Notes: generated from the letters alone by a model not told the origin. Shown: positions 24,938-34,002, numbered from the stretch's first letter. The stretch is 64,000 nucleotides of DNA from CAIWHR01 sp963734055 (GCA_963734055.1 CAVTFQ010000007.1:434001-498000), one strand, 5' to 3'. Translations and numbers: made by a program.

Positions 24938-26089
24938 CTAGCATGCGGCGAAGGGCGCGCCGTCCCTGAAGGGGCTCGCCGCCTCGAGCTCGTCGATGAC
25001 GTGCGCGAGATCGGAGCGCTCGCGCGCGCAGAACTCGGCGATGGCCGCCGCGAAGCCGGGGTCGGCAATCGCGTGCGCGGACGAGGTCGTGATGGGCAGG
25101 AGCCCGCGCGCGAGCTTGTGCACGCCCTGCGCGCCTCCTTCGAAGCGGGCGATCCGTCGCTCGATGCAGAACTCGATTGCCTGGTAGTAGCACGCCTCGA
25201 AGTGGAGGCCGGGCACGTAGTCGCGGGTGCCCCAGTAGCGGCCCCACAGCGTCGCGCCGTCGAACACGTCGAGCGCGGCGCACAGCGGGCGGCCGGCGCG
25301 CTCGCCCAGGACGAGCAGCAGGTGATCGGGCATCGTTGTCGCGATCCGCTCGAAGAACGCGCGGCTGAGGTAGGCCGTCGACCCGTGCTCGCGATACGTG
25401 CGCTCGTAGCACTCGGCGAAGAAGGTCCAGTGCGCGGCCGAGATCTCGCGGCCGACGAGTCGCCGGAAGGTGACCCCGGCCTCGCTCACGCGACGCCGTT
25501 CCTGCTTCACTTTCTTGCGCTTGTCGTGGCTGAACGCCGCGAGGTAATCGCCGAAATCGCGGTACCCCGGGTTCTGCCACCGGAACTGCACGCCGTGCCG
25601 CACGATCATGCCGGCCTCCGCGCAGAGGCGGACATCCAGGGCGGCGGGAAAGAGCACGTGCAGCGATGACCGGTGCGGCTCGGCGGGCCCGCGGAGCCGC
25701 TCGAGCGCGTGCGCAAGCAGCGCGGCGCGCGTCGCGCCGTCGCGCCCGAGCAGACGGGGCCCGGGTGCCGGTGTAAAGGGAATCGCCGCGACGAGCTTCG
25801 GGTAGTACCGGCGCCCGTGACGGCGAAAGGCATCGGCCCACGCCCAGTCGAACACGTACTCGCCGTACGAATGCGACTTCGCGTAGAGCGGCAGTGCACC
25901 CGCGAGCTCGGTGCCGCGCCAGGCCGTCGCGTAGCATGGCCGCCAGCCGGTCGCGGGCGCGGCGCATCCCGTCGCGTGCAGTGCGCTCAGAAACGCGTGC
26001 GAGAGCAGCGGCTGGCCTGGCGCGAGCGCATCCCACGCCGGGGCAGGAATCGACGTGACGTCGACGTCGTCGCGCACGACGAGCTCCAT
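24938..26089 (-). CDS. Peptidogalycan biosynthesis-type N-acyltransferase (COG3146, FemAB-like)
   Basis: 383 residues. The family pattern is visible in LSHAFLSALHATGCAAPATG at the start, ALPLYAKSHSYGEYVFDWAW, and the highly conserved FSHDKRKKVKQERRRVSEAG. RYWGTRDYVPGLHFEACYYQ, followed by FEGGAQGVHKLARGLLPI, also matches. These proteins are double-GNAT acyltransferases of uncharacterised substrate, sometimes annotated as peptidoglycan biosynthesis or phosphatidylglycerol lysyltransferase-like. The protein has no signal peptide, so it is cytoplasmic or membrane-peripheral. ATG at 26089 yields the normal N-terminus. It is divergent from nadE with only 69 bases between the starts. Confidence 0.88.
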   Translation of the reverse strand: MELVVRDDVDVTSIPAPAWDALAPGQPLLSHAFLSALHATGCAAPATGWRPCYATAWRGTELAGALPLYAKSHSYGEYVFDWAWADAFRRHGRRYYPKLVAAIPFTPAPGPRLLGRDGATRAALLAHALERLRGPAEPHRSSLHVLFPAALDVRLCAEAGMIVRHGVQFRWQNPGYRDFGDYLAAFSHDKRKKVKQERRRVSEAGVTFRRLVGREISAAHWTFFAECYERTYREHGSTAYLSRAFFERIATTMPDHLLLVLGERAGRPLCAALDVFDGATLWGRYWGTRDYVPGLHFEACYYQAIEFCIERRIARFEGGAQGVHKLARGLLPITTSSAHAIADPGFAAAIAEFCARERSDLAHVIDELEAASPFRDGAPFAAC

Positions 26090-26158
26090 GCCTTCGATTG
26101 TCGCGCGCGCAGCGCACGCGGCGCAAGGCGGCACCGGCCGCAATGCTAAGATGACGTC

Positions 26159-27781
26159 ATGCACATCGCGGTGGCTCAGCTCGACCAGGTCATCGGCGAT
26201 CTCACCGGCAACGCCGCGGCGATTCTCCGCGCCGTCGACGAGGCCAAGCGCGCCGGCGCAAGCCTCGTCGTGACGCCGGAGCTCTCGCTGCCCGGCTACC
26301 CGCCCGAAGACCTCCTCCTGCGGCCCGCGTTCGTCGCGGCGTGCGCGCGGGAGCTGGCGGCCCTCGCGGGCGCCGTCGCGGGGACGACGGTGCTCGTGGG
26401 GTTTCCCGAGCGCGCGGAGGGCAAGTGCTACAACGCGCTCGCGGTGATCAGCGGCGGGCGCGTGACCCGGACCTATCGCAAGCAGCATCTGCCGAACTAC
26501 ACCGTCTTCGACGAGGAACGGTATTTCGAGCCGGGAGCCGAGCCCTGCGTCATCGACGTCGAGGGACTCGCCTGCGGACTGATCATCTGCGAGGACGTCT
26601 GGTTTCCCGGGCCCGCACGGCAGGCGAGGGAAGCGGGCGCGCGCCTGCTCGTCGTCGCCAACGGCTCGCCATATCACACGCAGCAGCAGGCGCTGCGGCG
26701 TTCGCATGTCGCAGCGCGCGCGCGGGAGACCGGCCTTCCGATCGTCTACGTGAACCGCGTCGGCGGGCAGGACGAGCTCGTGTTCGACGGCGCCTCGTTC
26801 GTGACCGGCGCCGACGGGGAAGTGAAGCAGCAGCTTCCTGCGTGGCACGAGGCGGTGGCGATGGTCCGGCTCGAGGACGGCGCGCCGAAGCCGGTCCGCG
26901 GCTCACTCGACGCGCGGCTCGAGGCGCACGTCTACGCGGCGCTCGTGATGGGCGTGCGCGACTATGTCCGCAAGAACCGCTTTCCGGGCGTGCTGCTCGG
27001 GCTTTCCGGAGGCGTCGATTCGGCGTTGGTGCTTGCCGTCGCTGTCGACGCGCTCGGCCGCGACGCCGTCCGCGCGGTGATGCTGCCGTCGCCGTACACG
27101 CGGCCGATCAGCCTCGAGGACGCGCGCACGATGGCAGGCACGTTGGGCGTCCGCTACGACGAGATGCCGATCGAGCCCGTGTTCGGCGCGTTCCTCGAGA
27201 CGCTGGCGCCGGAGTTCCGCGATCTGCCGGCCGATGCCGCCGAGGAAAACGTCCAGGCGCGCATCCGCGGCACGCTCCTGATGGCGCTGTCGAACAAGTT
27301 CGGGTCGATCGTGCTGACGACCGGCAACAAGTCGGAGATGGCGGTGGGCTACGCGACGCTCTACGGCGACATGGCGGGGGGCTTTGCGGTGCTCAAGGAC
27401 ATCAGCAAGACGATGGTGTACCGGCTCTGCCGCTATCGCAATGCGCTGGGCCGCGTGATCCCCGAGCGCATCCTCACCCGCACCCCGTCGGCCGAGCTGC
27501 GCGCCGACCAGGTCGACCAGGACTCGCTGCCCCCCTACGACGTGCTCGATGGCATCCTCGAGGCTTACGTCGAGCAGGACAAGAGTCCCGCCGAGATCGT
27601 CGCGCAGGGCTTCGCACCTGCCGCCGTCGCGAAGGTCGTGCGCCTCATCAAGGTCAACGAGTACAAGCGGCGGCAGGCGGCGGTGGGCATCCGCGTCACG
27701 CCGCGCGGCTTCGGCAAGGACTGGCGCTATCCGATCACCTCGGCGTGGACCGAATGGAACGACCTCGCGCCCAGCGCATAG
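26159..27781 (+). CDS. nadE: Glutamine-dependent NAD+ synthetase
   Basis: 540 residues in two domains. The N-terminal carbon-nitrogen hydrolase glutaminase has catalytic Glu in VVTPELSLPGYP, Lys in RKQHLPNY and Cys in GLIICEDVWF. The C-terminal synthetase has the ATP pyrophosphatase loop LSGGVDSALVLAVAVDALG (near residues 282-288), and LTTGNKSEMAVGYATLYGD lies further on. The enzyme turns nicotinic acid adenine dinucleotide into NAD+ with ammonia channelled from glutamine. ATG at 26159 begins MHIAVAQLDQVIGD, as expected. It is followed 40 bases later by glnB, an association seen across Betaproteobacteria. Confidence 0.96.
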   Translation: MHIAVAQLDQVIGDLTGNAAAILRAVDEAKRAGASLVVTPELSLPGYPPEDLLLRPAFVAACARELAALAGAVAGTTVLVGFPERAEGKCYNALAVISGGRVTRTYRKQHLPNYTVFDEERYFEPGAEPCVIDVEGLACGLIICEDVWFPGPARQAREAGARLLVVANGSPYHTQQQALRRSHVAARARETGLPIVYVNRVGGQDELVFDGASFVTGADGEVKQQLPAWHEAVAMVRLEDGAPKPVRGSLDARLEAHVYAALVMGVRDYVRKNRFPGVLLGLSGGVDSALVLAVAVDALGRDAVRAVMLPSPYTRPISLEDARTMAGTLGVRYDEMPIEPVFGAFLETLAPEFRDLPADAAEENVQARIRGTLLMALSNKFGSIVLTTGNKSEMAVGYATLYGDMAGGFAVLKDISKTMVYRLCRYRNALGRVIPERILTRTPSAELRADQVDQDSLPPYDVLDGILEAYVEQDKSPAEIVAQGFAPAAVAKVVRLIKVNEYKRRQAAVGIRVTPRGFGKDWRYPITSAWTEWNDLAPSA

Positions 27782-27821
27782 CCGTGGTGTAAGCTAGAGC
27801 CCTTTCGCGCAGGGCGGTCCC

Positions 27822-28160
27822 ATGAAGAAGATCGAAGCGATCATCAAGCCGTTCAAGCTCGACGAGGTACGCGAGGCGCTGTCCGAGATCGGCGTGACCG
27901 GCCTGACCGTCGCCGAAGTCAAGGGATTCGGCCGCCAGAAAGGGCATACCGAGCTCTACCGCGGCGCCGAGTACGTCGTCGACTTCCTGCCGAAGGTGAA
28001 GGTGGAGCTGATCGTCGCGGACTCGCTCGTCGAGCGCGCAATCGAGGCCATCATCAAGGCGGCGAGGACGGGCAAGATCGGCGACGGCAAGATCTTCGTC
28101 ACGGCGGTGGAGCAGGTCGTGCGCATCCGCACCGGCGAGAGCGGCGAAGCGGCAGTGTAG
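27822..28160 (+). CDS. glnB: Nitrogen regulatory protein P-II
   Basis: 112 residues, the exact family length. MKKIEAIIKPFKLDEVREAL, the T-loop with uridylylated Tyr51 in YRGAEYVVDF, and GKIGDGKIFVTAVEQVVRIR are all present. The PII trimer senses 2-oxoglutarate, ATP/ADP and uridylylation state, and controls adenylylation of glutamine synthetase by GlnE (also in this window, 38718-41444) and nitrogen transcription. Sequence alone does not separate GlnB from GlnK, but the partner here is nadE and no amtB follows, which favours GlnB. Confidence 0.95.
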   Translation: MKKIEAIIKPFKLDEVREALSEIGVTGLTVAEVKGFGRQKGHTELYRGAEYVVDFLPKVKVELIVADSLVERAIEAIIKAARTGKIGDGKIFVTAVEQVVRIRTGESGEAAV

Positions 28161-28186
28161 CGTCCCGCGATCGGGCAGGAGGTCCC

Positions 28187-28612
28187 ATGTCGTTTGCGAG
28201 CGAGTTCCGCGAGTTCGCGGTCAAGGGCAGCGTCGTCGACCTCGCAGTCGGCGTGATCATCGGCGGGGCCTTCGGCAAGATCGTCGATTCGCTGGTCAGG
28301 GACCTGATCATGCCGATCATTGGCCGCGTCACGGGCGGACTCGACTTCTCGAACATGTTCGTCATGCTGGGGAGCCCGCCGCCGGGCTACAACGGTCCGA
28401 TGACGTACGAGGCGCTCACCAAGGCCGGCGTTCCGCTGTTCGCGTACGGCAATTTCATCACCGTCGTGATCAACTTCGTGATCCTCGCCTTCATCATTTT
28501 CCTGATGGTGCGGGCGATCAACCGGGTGCGCCGCGAAACGCCACCGGCGCCCGCCGCCCCGCCAGAGGAAATCATGCTGCTGCGGGAAATCCGGGACGCG
28601 CTGAAGCGGTGA
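28187..28612 (+). CDS. mscL: Large-conductance mechanosensitive channel
   Basis: 141 residues. The N-terminal helix and TM1 (FREFAVKGSVVDLAVGVIIG, then GAFGKIVDSLVRDLIMPIIG) are near-canonical MscL, including the pore constriction region. TM2 is FITVVINFVILAFIIFLMVR, and the C-terminal bundle ends EEIMLLREIRDALKR. The homopentamer opens on membrane tension during osmotic downshock. AGGAGG precedes the ATG by about 5 bases. It is 26 bases after glnB and may share its transcript. Confidence 0.96.
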   Translation: MSFASEFREFAVKGSVVDLAVGVIIGGAFGKIVDSLVRDLIMPIIGRVTGGLDFSNMFVMLGSPPPGYNGPMTYEALTKAGVPLFAYGNFITVVINFVILAFIIFLMVRAINRVRRETPPAPAAPPEEIMLLREIRDALKR

Positions 28613-28673
28613 TCCTGCCCGCGGCCCCTGGTCCGCGGTGTGACGGTTTCTTGTCTGAAATCAAGGCCGGTCG

Positions 28674-28702
28674 TTGACCGACCCGGGGCGGTTTGCCAGA
28701 AT
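28674..28702 (+). promoter_or_regulatory. Probable sigma-70 promoter of the branched-chain amino acid transport operon
   Basis: TTGACC (28674-28679) and CAGAAT (28697-28702) with a 17-base spacer. Transcription would begin near 28709 and leave a leader of about 130 nt before the binding-protein gene. The 227-base gap holds nothing else I recognise. Confidence 0.55.
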
Positions 28703-28839
28703 CGACCGAATCGACGAGCGCGCCCTGCACATGCCGGACGCGCGAGAGACGGCTCCCGGCGAATGCCGCAGAATGCCGCAAGGCCGCCCGCACGAGATGT
28801 TTTGTCGTTCCCGCCACCGAGGTTTGAGGAGGAGTTTCC

Positions 28840-29994
28840 ATGCACGTTCGCACTCTGCTGTCGGCGCTCTGCGCGCTGGCCGTCGCCGGGGCCGTCGCTC
28901 CGGCCTGGGCCGACATCAACGTCGGCGTTACGCTGTCGGCGACCGGCCCCGCCGCGTCGCTCGGCATCCCCGAGAAGAACACCATTGAACTCCTGCCCAC
29001 CACGATCGCCGGCCAGAAGGTCAACTGGATCGTCCTCGACGACGCCTCCGACACGACGAAGGCCGTGACGAACACCAAGAAGCTCATCTCCGAGGACAAG
29101 GTCGACGTCATCGTCGGCTCGACGATCACGCCCAACTCGCTCGCGATGGTCGACGTCGTGGCGGCCGCCGAGACGCCGATGATCTCGATGGCGGCGTCGG
29201 CGCGGATCGTCGATCCGGCGAATCCGAAGACGAAGTGGGTGTTCAAGACGCCCCAGAGCGACGCCCTGATGGCCGACGCGATCGCGGTCCACATGAAGGC
29301 CAACGGCGTGAAGACGCTGGGCTACATCGGTTTCGCCGACGGTTACGGCGACGGCTGGCTCGCCGAGATCCGCAACTCGGCGAAGACCGCCGGCATCCAG
29401 ATCGTCGCCGAAGAGAAGTACAACCGCACGGATGCATCGGTCACCGGACAGGTGCTGAAGCTCGTCGCCGCCAAGCCCGATGCGATCCTCATCGCTGCCG
29501 CGGGGACCCCCGGCGCGACACCGCAGAAGGAGCTCGTCGCGCGCGGCTACAAGGGCAAGATCTACCAGACCCACGGCGTTGCGAATCCGGACTTCCTGCG
29601 GGTGGTCGGCAAGGACGGCGATGGCACGATACTGCCCATCGGGCCCATGCTCGTCTACGAGCAGCTGCCCGATTCCAACCCGCTGAAGAAGTCGGCGGCC
29701 GCGTACATCACGAAGTACGAGGCCAAGTACGGCAAGGGTTCGCGCTCGACTTTCGGCGGCCACGCGTGGGATGCCTACCTGCTCCTGGCGAACGCGATCC
29801 CGCAGGCGCTCAAGAAAGGGCAGCCGGGGACCCAGGAGTTCAAGGCTGCGCTGCGGGATGCGCTCGAGAACGAGAAGGAGGTCGTCGGGACGCACGGCGT
29901 CTTCACGATGACCCCGCAGGACCACAATGGGCTCGACAACCGGGCGCGGACGATGATCAAGATCGACAACGGCAAGTGGGTGCTGGCAAAGTAG
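28840..29994 (+). CDS. Branched-chain amino acid-type ABC transporter substrate-binding protein
   Basis: 384 residues with a signal peptide (MHVRTLLSALCALAVAGAVA, cut after PAWA). The mature part has the periplasmic binding protein type I (LivJ/amide-binding) fold: INVGVTLSATGPAASLGIPE, NTKKLISEDKVDVIVGSTIT, GYIGFADGYGDGWLAEI and GHAWDAYLLLANAIPQAL. It captures a ligand in the periplasm for the permease encoded next. The ligand may be a branched-chain amino acid, amide, urea or aromatic acid; sequence does not decide. AGGAGGAG precedes the ATG. A strong terminator follows, so this gene can be made in excess of the membrane components. Confidence 0.92.
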   Translation: MHVRTLLSALCALAVAGAVAPAWADINVGVTLSATGPAASLGIPEKNTIELLPTTIAGQKVNWIVLDDASDTTKAVTNTKKLISEDKVDVIVGSTITPNSLAMVDVVAAAETPMISMAASARIVDPANPKTKWVFKTPQSDALMADAIAVHMKANGVKTLGYIGFADGYGDGWLAEIRNSAKTAGIQIVAEEKYNRTDASVTGQVLKLVAAKPDAILIAAAGTPGATPQKELVARGYKGKIYQTHGVANPDFLRVVGKDGDGTILPIGPMLVYEQLPDSNPLKKSAAAYITKYEAKYGKGSRSTFGGHAWDAYLLLANAIPQALKKGQPGTQEFKAALRDALENEKEVVGTHGVFTMTPQDHNGLDNRARTMIKIDNGKWVLAK

Positions 29995-30012
29995 CGTCCG
30001 GCTGAACCCGGG

Positions 30013-30045
30013 GCCGGCTGCGGGCGGACCGCAGCCGGCTTTTTT
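30013..30045 (+). terminator. Rho-independent terminator after the binding-protein gene
   Basis: GCCGGCTGCGG (30013-30023) pairs perfectly with 30029-30039 around the loop GCGGA and is followed by six T. It lies between the binding-protein gene and livH, so it probably acts as a partial terminator that lowers permease expression. Confidence 0.9.
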
Positions 30046-30068
30046 GTGGCCGTTCCGCCGGAGCGGAC

Positions 30069-31106
30069 ATGGACCTCACGATCTTCGCGCTGCTTGCACA
30101 GGACGGCATCACCAACGGTGCCGTCTACGCGCTGCTCGCGCTCGCTCTGGTCCTCGTCTTCGCGGTCACGCGGGTGATCTGGATCCCGTCCGGCGAATTC
30201 GTCGTGTACGGCACGCTGACGCTCGCCGGCCTGCAGCTCGGCAAGGCGCCCGGCACGGTATGGCTTCTGACCGGGATGGCGATGGTCGCGGGACTCATGG
30301 AAGCGTGGAGCCGCGCCCGGCGCGGCGAGGGCGCCCGCGTCCCCCTGGCGCTGCTGAACTGGACCGTCCTTCCGGTCGCAATCGCCGGCGCGGCGTGGTG
30401 GCTGGCCTCGCCGGATCTGCCGTTCTGGGCGCAGGTCGTCGTGACGCTCGCACTGATCACGCCGATGGGTCCGCTGCTCTACCGGATCGCGTACCAACCG
30501 CTCGCCGAGGCGAGCGTCCTCGTCCTCCTCATCGTGTCGGTGGCCGTGCACCTCACGTTGACGGGGCTCGGCCTCTGGTTCTTCGGCGCCGAAGGGTCGC
30601 GCACTCCCGCGTTCTCGTCGGCGTCCTTCGAGCTCGGTGGCATCACGGTCAGCATGCAGAGCCTGCTCGTCGTGCTGACGAGCATCGCGCTGATCGCGGC
30701 GCTCTGGCTCTTCTTCGGCCGCACGCTCTACGGCAAGGCGCTCCGCGCGACCGCGCTCAATCGCGTCGGCGCCCGGCTCTGCGGCGTGCCGCCGGATCTC
30801 GCCGGCGTGCTGACCTTCGCGCTCGGCGCGCTGCTCTGCGCGTTCTCAGGGATCCTCATCGGTCCCATCACTACGATCTACTACGAATCGGGTTTCCTGA
30901 TCAGCCTCAAGGGGTTCGTAGGCGCGATCATCGGTGGCCTCGTGAGCTACCCGCTCGCGGCGGGCGGCGCGCTGCTGGTCGGGCTGCTCGAGGCGTTCTC
31001 GTCGTTCTGGGCGAGCGCCTTCAAGGAAGTCATCGTGTTCACGCTCATCATCCCGGTCCTCTTATGGCGCAGCTTCGCCACGCATCACCAAGAGGAGGAC
31101 GAGTGA
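30069..31106 (+). CDS. livH: Branched-chain amino acid ABC transporter permease, LivH type
   Basis: 345 residues, polytopic. The N-terminus FALLAQDGITNGAVYALLAL and VTRVIWIPSGEFVVYGTLT are typical LivH. The cytoplasmic coupling loop GKALRATALNRVGARLCGVP contacts the ATPase, and GFLISLKGFVGAIIGGLVSY completes the signature. The protein is longer than E. coli LivH (308) because of extra material between helices around residues 80-110. It pairs with the LivM part of the next gene to form the channel in the inner membrane. GGAGCGGAC precedes the ATG. Confidence 0.93.
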   Translation: MDLTIFALLAQDGITNGAVYALLALALVLVFAVTRVIWIPSGEFVVYGTLTLAGLQLGKAPGTVWLLTGMAMVAGLMEAWSRARRGEGARVPLALLNWTVLPVAIAGAAWWLASPDLPFWAQVVVTLALITPMGPLLYRIAYQPLAEASVLVLLIVSVAVHLTLTGLGLWFFGAEGSRTPAFSSASFELGGITVSMQSLLVVLTSIALIAALWLFFGRTLYGKALRATALNRVGARLCGVPPDLAGVLTFALGALLCAFSGILIGPITTIYYESGFLISLKGFVGAIIGGLVSYPLAAGGALLVGLLEAFSSFWASAFKEVIVFTLIIPVLLWRSFATHHQEEDE

Positions 31107-31119
31107 GCGGGACGCCCGT

Positions 31120-31176
31120 GCGAGCAGGGCGAAGCCAAGGCCCGAAGGGCGCGTCTGCGAGCGCGGGCGGCGGCCG
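31120..31176 (+). repeat. GC-rich 57-bp dispersed repeat, copy 1
   Basis: Begins 13 bases after the livH stop with GCGAGCAGGGCGAAGCCAAG and ends GGGCGGCGGCCG. It matches 55 of 57 bases of the inverse copy at 37635-37691. A 31-codon reading frame starting at the GTG that overlaps the livH stop runs through it to TGA at 31196, but it is not claimed as a gene. Confidence 0.7.
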
Positions 31177-31231
31177 ACCCCGTGGAGGATCGATTTGAAC
31201 CCGGCGGATCGGAGGCCGCGGCCGGCGCGTG

Positions 31232-31273
31232 AGGCCCGAAGGGCGCGTCTGCGAGCACGCGGCGGCGGCCGAC
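31232..31273 (+). repeat. GC-rich dispersed repeat, partial copy 2
   Basis: AGGCCCGAAGGGCGCGTCTG followed by CGAGCACGCGGCGGCGGCCG repeats the second half of the copy at 31120, with one added base and two substitutions. The 279-base gap between livH and livMG is largely occupied by these copies; the rest shows nothing I recognise. Confidence 0.6.
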
Positions 31274-31385
31274 GCGCGGATGCGGCATTGCCTCGACGTC
31301 GCATGGAGGCCGCGCGTCGCCGAGCGATCGAGGGCGGCCGACGCAGTGGCGCCAAGCGCCTCGACCGACAAGCGGGGGCCCCGGA

Positions 31386-33161
31386 ATGAGCGCGGGCTGG
31401 CGCCTCCGGCTCGGCGCCGTCGGCTACGCGATCTTCATCGCGGTCCTGGCGGGCGTGCCGCTGCTCGCGCCGCCGTTCTGGGTCACGCTCGGCAACTACA
31501 TCGGGCTCTACAGCATCGTGGCGCTCGGCCTCGTGCTGCTGACCGGCGTCGCCGGGCAGACCTCGTTCGGACAGGCGGCGTTCGTCGGCATCGGCGCGTA
31601 CACGACCGCCATTCTCGCGACGCGCTTCGGCTGGTCGCCGTGGGCGAATCTCGGGGTGGGCCTCGTGCTGACGTTTGCGTTGTCGCTGGGGCTCGGGTTC
31701 ATCACGCTCCGGATGCGCGGCCACTACCTTCCCCTGGCGACGATCGCCTGGGGCACGAGCATCTATTTCCTGTTCGGCAACGTCGAGTACCTGGGCGGGC
31801 ACACGGGCCTCACCGGCGTGCCGGCGCTCGATCTCGGGGGCTTCGAGCTCAAGGACGAGCGCTTCTACTACTTCCTGATCTGGGCCATCGCGATCGCCGC
31901 GCTGTGGGCGACGGCCAATCTGCTCGACTCGCGGCCCGGGCGCGCGATCCGGGCGCTGCGCGGCCGGCTGGAGATGACCGAGGCCTTCGGCGTCAATGCG
32001 GCGCGACTCAAGATCGTCGTCTTCGTCTACGCGGCGCTGCTCGCGTGCGTCTCGGGCTGGCTGTACGCGCACCTGCAGCGATTCGTCAACCCGACGCCGT
32101 TCGGATTGCCGCAGGGGATCGAATACCTGTTCATGGCGGTCGTCGGCGGCGCCGGCAGCGTGTGGGGGGCCGTGGTCGGCGCCACCCTCATCACGGTGGC
32201 GAAGCAGCTGCTTCAGGACTGGCTGCCAGTGCTGCTCGGACGCAGCGGCAACTTCGAGATGGTGGTGTTCGGGGTGCTGATGGTCGTCATCCTCCAGCGG
32301 GCCCGCGAAGGCGTCTGGCCCTGGATCGCCCGCTGGCTGCCGGAACGTCCGCCGCCCCCGGTGCCGGATGCGATGCCGCTGCCATCCCGCCAGCACGCAA
32401 CCGGAACCGGCGTGCTGCTCGAGGTACGGAAAGCGCGCAAGCACTTCGGCGGGCTCGTCGCGGTGAACGACCTGAGCTTCTCGATCACGACGAGCGAGAT
32501 CCTCGGCCTGATCGGACCGAACGGCGCGGGCAAGAGCACGATGTTCAACCTGATCTCGGGCGCGCTGCCGCTCACCTCCGGCGACATCGTGCTCAAGGGC
32601 GAATCGATCGCCGGGCGCGCGCCGTTCGAGATTGCGCGGCGCGGGATCGGCCGCACGTTCCAGCACGTGAAGCTCGTGCCGCGGATGACGGTGCTCGACA
32701 ACGTCGCGCTCGGTGCTTACCTGCGCGGTCGGGCCGGCGAGCTCCGCGCGGCGCTGCGCCTCGACCGGGAGGAAGAGCGTCGCACGCGGGCGGAAGCGGC
32801 CCGCGCCATCGCGCGGGTCGGGCTCGCCGAACAGATGCATGCTCCGGCGGGAAGCCTCGCTCTCGGCCGCCAGCGCGTCGTCGAGATCGCGCGTGCGCTC
32901 GCGTCCGACCCCGCGCTGCTGCTGCTCGACGAGCCCGCCGCCGGTCTCCGCTTTCTCGAGAAACAGGAGCTGGGCAGGCTCCTTCGGCAGCTCAAGAGCG
33001 AAGGGATGACCGTGCTGCTGGTCGAGCACGACATGGAGTTCGTGATGGGGGTGACCGACCGGCTCGTGGTGATGGATTTCGGCGAGAAACTCGCCGAGGG
33101 CGTGCCGGCCGAGATCCAGCGCAACCCCGTCGTGCTCGAAGCCTATCTGGGCGGCGTCTGA
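31386..33161 (+). CDS. Fused branched-chain amino acid ABC transporter permease (LivM) and ATPase (LivG)
   Basis: 591 residues. Residues 1 to about 310 are a LivM-type permease (SIVALGLVLLTGVAGQTSFG, YTTAILATRFGWSPWANLGV, GRAIRALRGRLEMTEAFGVN). After a Pro-rich linker, residues from about 343 form a LivG-type ATPase. It has Walker A GPNGAGKS (near 377), GIGRTFQHVKLVPRMTVLDN, a signature segment SLALGRQRVVEIARALA in place of the usual LSGGQQ, Walker B LLLLDEPAAGL, and the switch His in LVEHDM. Each half is complete, so this is a real fusion. It couples ATP hydrolysis to import with LivH and LivF. Its stop overlaps the livF start by one base. Confidence 0.94.
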   Translation: MSAGWRLRLGAVGYAIFIAVLAGVPLLAPPFWVTLGNYIGLYSIVALGLVLLTGVAGQTSFGQAAFVGIGAYTTAILATRFGWSPWANLGVGLVLTFALSLGLGFITLRMRGHYLPLATIAWGTSIYFLFGNVEYLGGHTGLTGVPALDLGGFELKDERFYYFLIWAIAIAALWATANLLDSRPGRAIRALRGRLEMTEAFGVNAARLKIVVFVYAALLACVSGWLYAHLQRFVNPTPFGLPQGIEYLFMAVVGGAGSVWGAVVGATLITVAKQLLQDWLPVLLGRSGNFEMVVFGVLMVVILQRAREGVWPWIARWLPERPPPPVPDAMPLPSRQHATGTGVLLEVRKARKHFGGLVAVNDLSFSITTSEILGLIGPNGAGKSTMFNLISGALPLTSGDIVLKGESIAGRAPFEIARRGIGRTFQHVKLVPRMTVLDNVALGAYLRGRAGELRAALRLDREEERRTRAEAARAIARVGLAEQMHAPAGSLALGRQRVVEIARALASDPALLLLDEPAAGLRFLEKQELGRLLRQLKSEGMTVLLVEHDMEFVMGVTDRLVVMDFGEKLAEGVPAEIQRNPVVLEAYLGGV

Positions 33162-33889
33162 TGGACGCGTTGCTCGAGATTCGTCACGCGCACGTGGCCT
33201 ACGGCAAGGTCGAGGCGGTGCACGATGTCTCGCTGCGCGTCGCTCCGGGGATGATCGTCAGCGTGATCGGACCGAACGGGGCGGGCAAGACGACGCTGCT
33301 CGGCGCGATCATGGGCCTCCTGCCCGCTCGCGGCAACGTCGACTATCTCGGGGAATCCGTGGCCCGCCTGTCGGTCGAGCAGCGCGTCGCGCGCGGCCTG
33401 ATCCTCGTGCCGGAGCGCCGCGAGCTGTTCGCGGCGATGAGCGTCGCCGACAACCTCGAGCTCGGAGCGTTCCAGCGCACGCGGTCCGGAGATCGCGGCG
33501 CGAAGCAGACGCTGGCCGAGGTCTACCAACGGTTCCCGCGCCTTTCGGAGCGGCGCGACCAGCTCGCGGGCACGCTGTCCGGGGGCGAGCGGCAGATGCT
33601 GGCGATGGGACGGGCGCTGATGGGCAAGCCGCGGCTGCTCCTCCTCGATGAGCCGTCGCTCGGTCTCGCGCCGCTGATCGTGCGCGAGATCTTCAGCATC
33701 ATCTCGGCATTGCGTGCCACGGGCGTGTCGATTCTGCTCGTCGAACAGAATGCGCGGGCCGCGCTGCACGTGTCCGACTACGGCTACGTGCTCGAAACGG
33801 GCGAGCTCGCGATCGAGGGCCCGAGCGAGGAGCTCGCGGCCAATCCGCAGGTCGCGGCCACGTATCTCGGCAAGGGTGCTCGGGGTTGA
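33161..33889 (+). CDS. livF: Branched-chain amino acid ABC transporter ATPase LivF
   Basis: 242 residues. Walker A is GPNGAGKTTLL, the signature is LSGGERQMLAMGRALMG, Walker B is LLLLDEPSLGLAP and the switch His position carries LVEQNARAAL, the form typical of LivF. YGKVEAVHDVSLRVAPGMIV and VPERRELFAAMSVADNLELG are also classic. It forms the second nucleotide-binding half with the LivG part of the preceding fusion. The ATG shares its A with the upstream TGA, so the two proteins are made in coupled fashion and likely in equal amounts. Confidence 0.95.
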   Translation: MDALLEIRHAHVAYGKVEAVHDVSLRVAPGMIVSVIGPNGAGKTTLLGAIMGLLPARGNVDYLGESVARLSVEQRVARGLILVPERRELFAAMSVADNLELGAFQRTRSGDRGAKQTLAEVYQRFPRLSERRDQLAGTLSGGERQMLAMGRALMGKPRLLLLDEPSLGLAPLIVREIFSIISALRATGVSILLVEQNARAALHVSDYGYVLETGELAIEGPSEELAANPQVAATYLGKGARG

Positions 33890-34002
33890 GACCCTGAGTG
33901 CCAAAGGGACATCGCCGCTTGCCGGATCGTGGGCTCCGCGGGGACAATACGCATTTCCGCCGCGGCGCGCCTTCAGGGTCGCGCCCGCACAAAGGATTCC
34001 CC

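Noticed and set aside
26151..26160. ATGACGTCAT palindrome at the nadE start
   Set aside because: A ten-base palindrome overlapping the start codon can easily arise by chance and no regulator is suggested.
31102..31198. 31-codon reading frame starting with the GTG that overlaps the livH stop
   Set aside because: Coding potential rests on a handful of silent differences between repeat copies and one copy is out of frame; not enough to call a gene.
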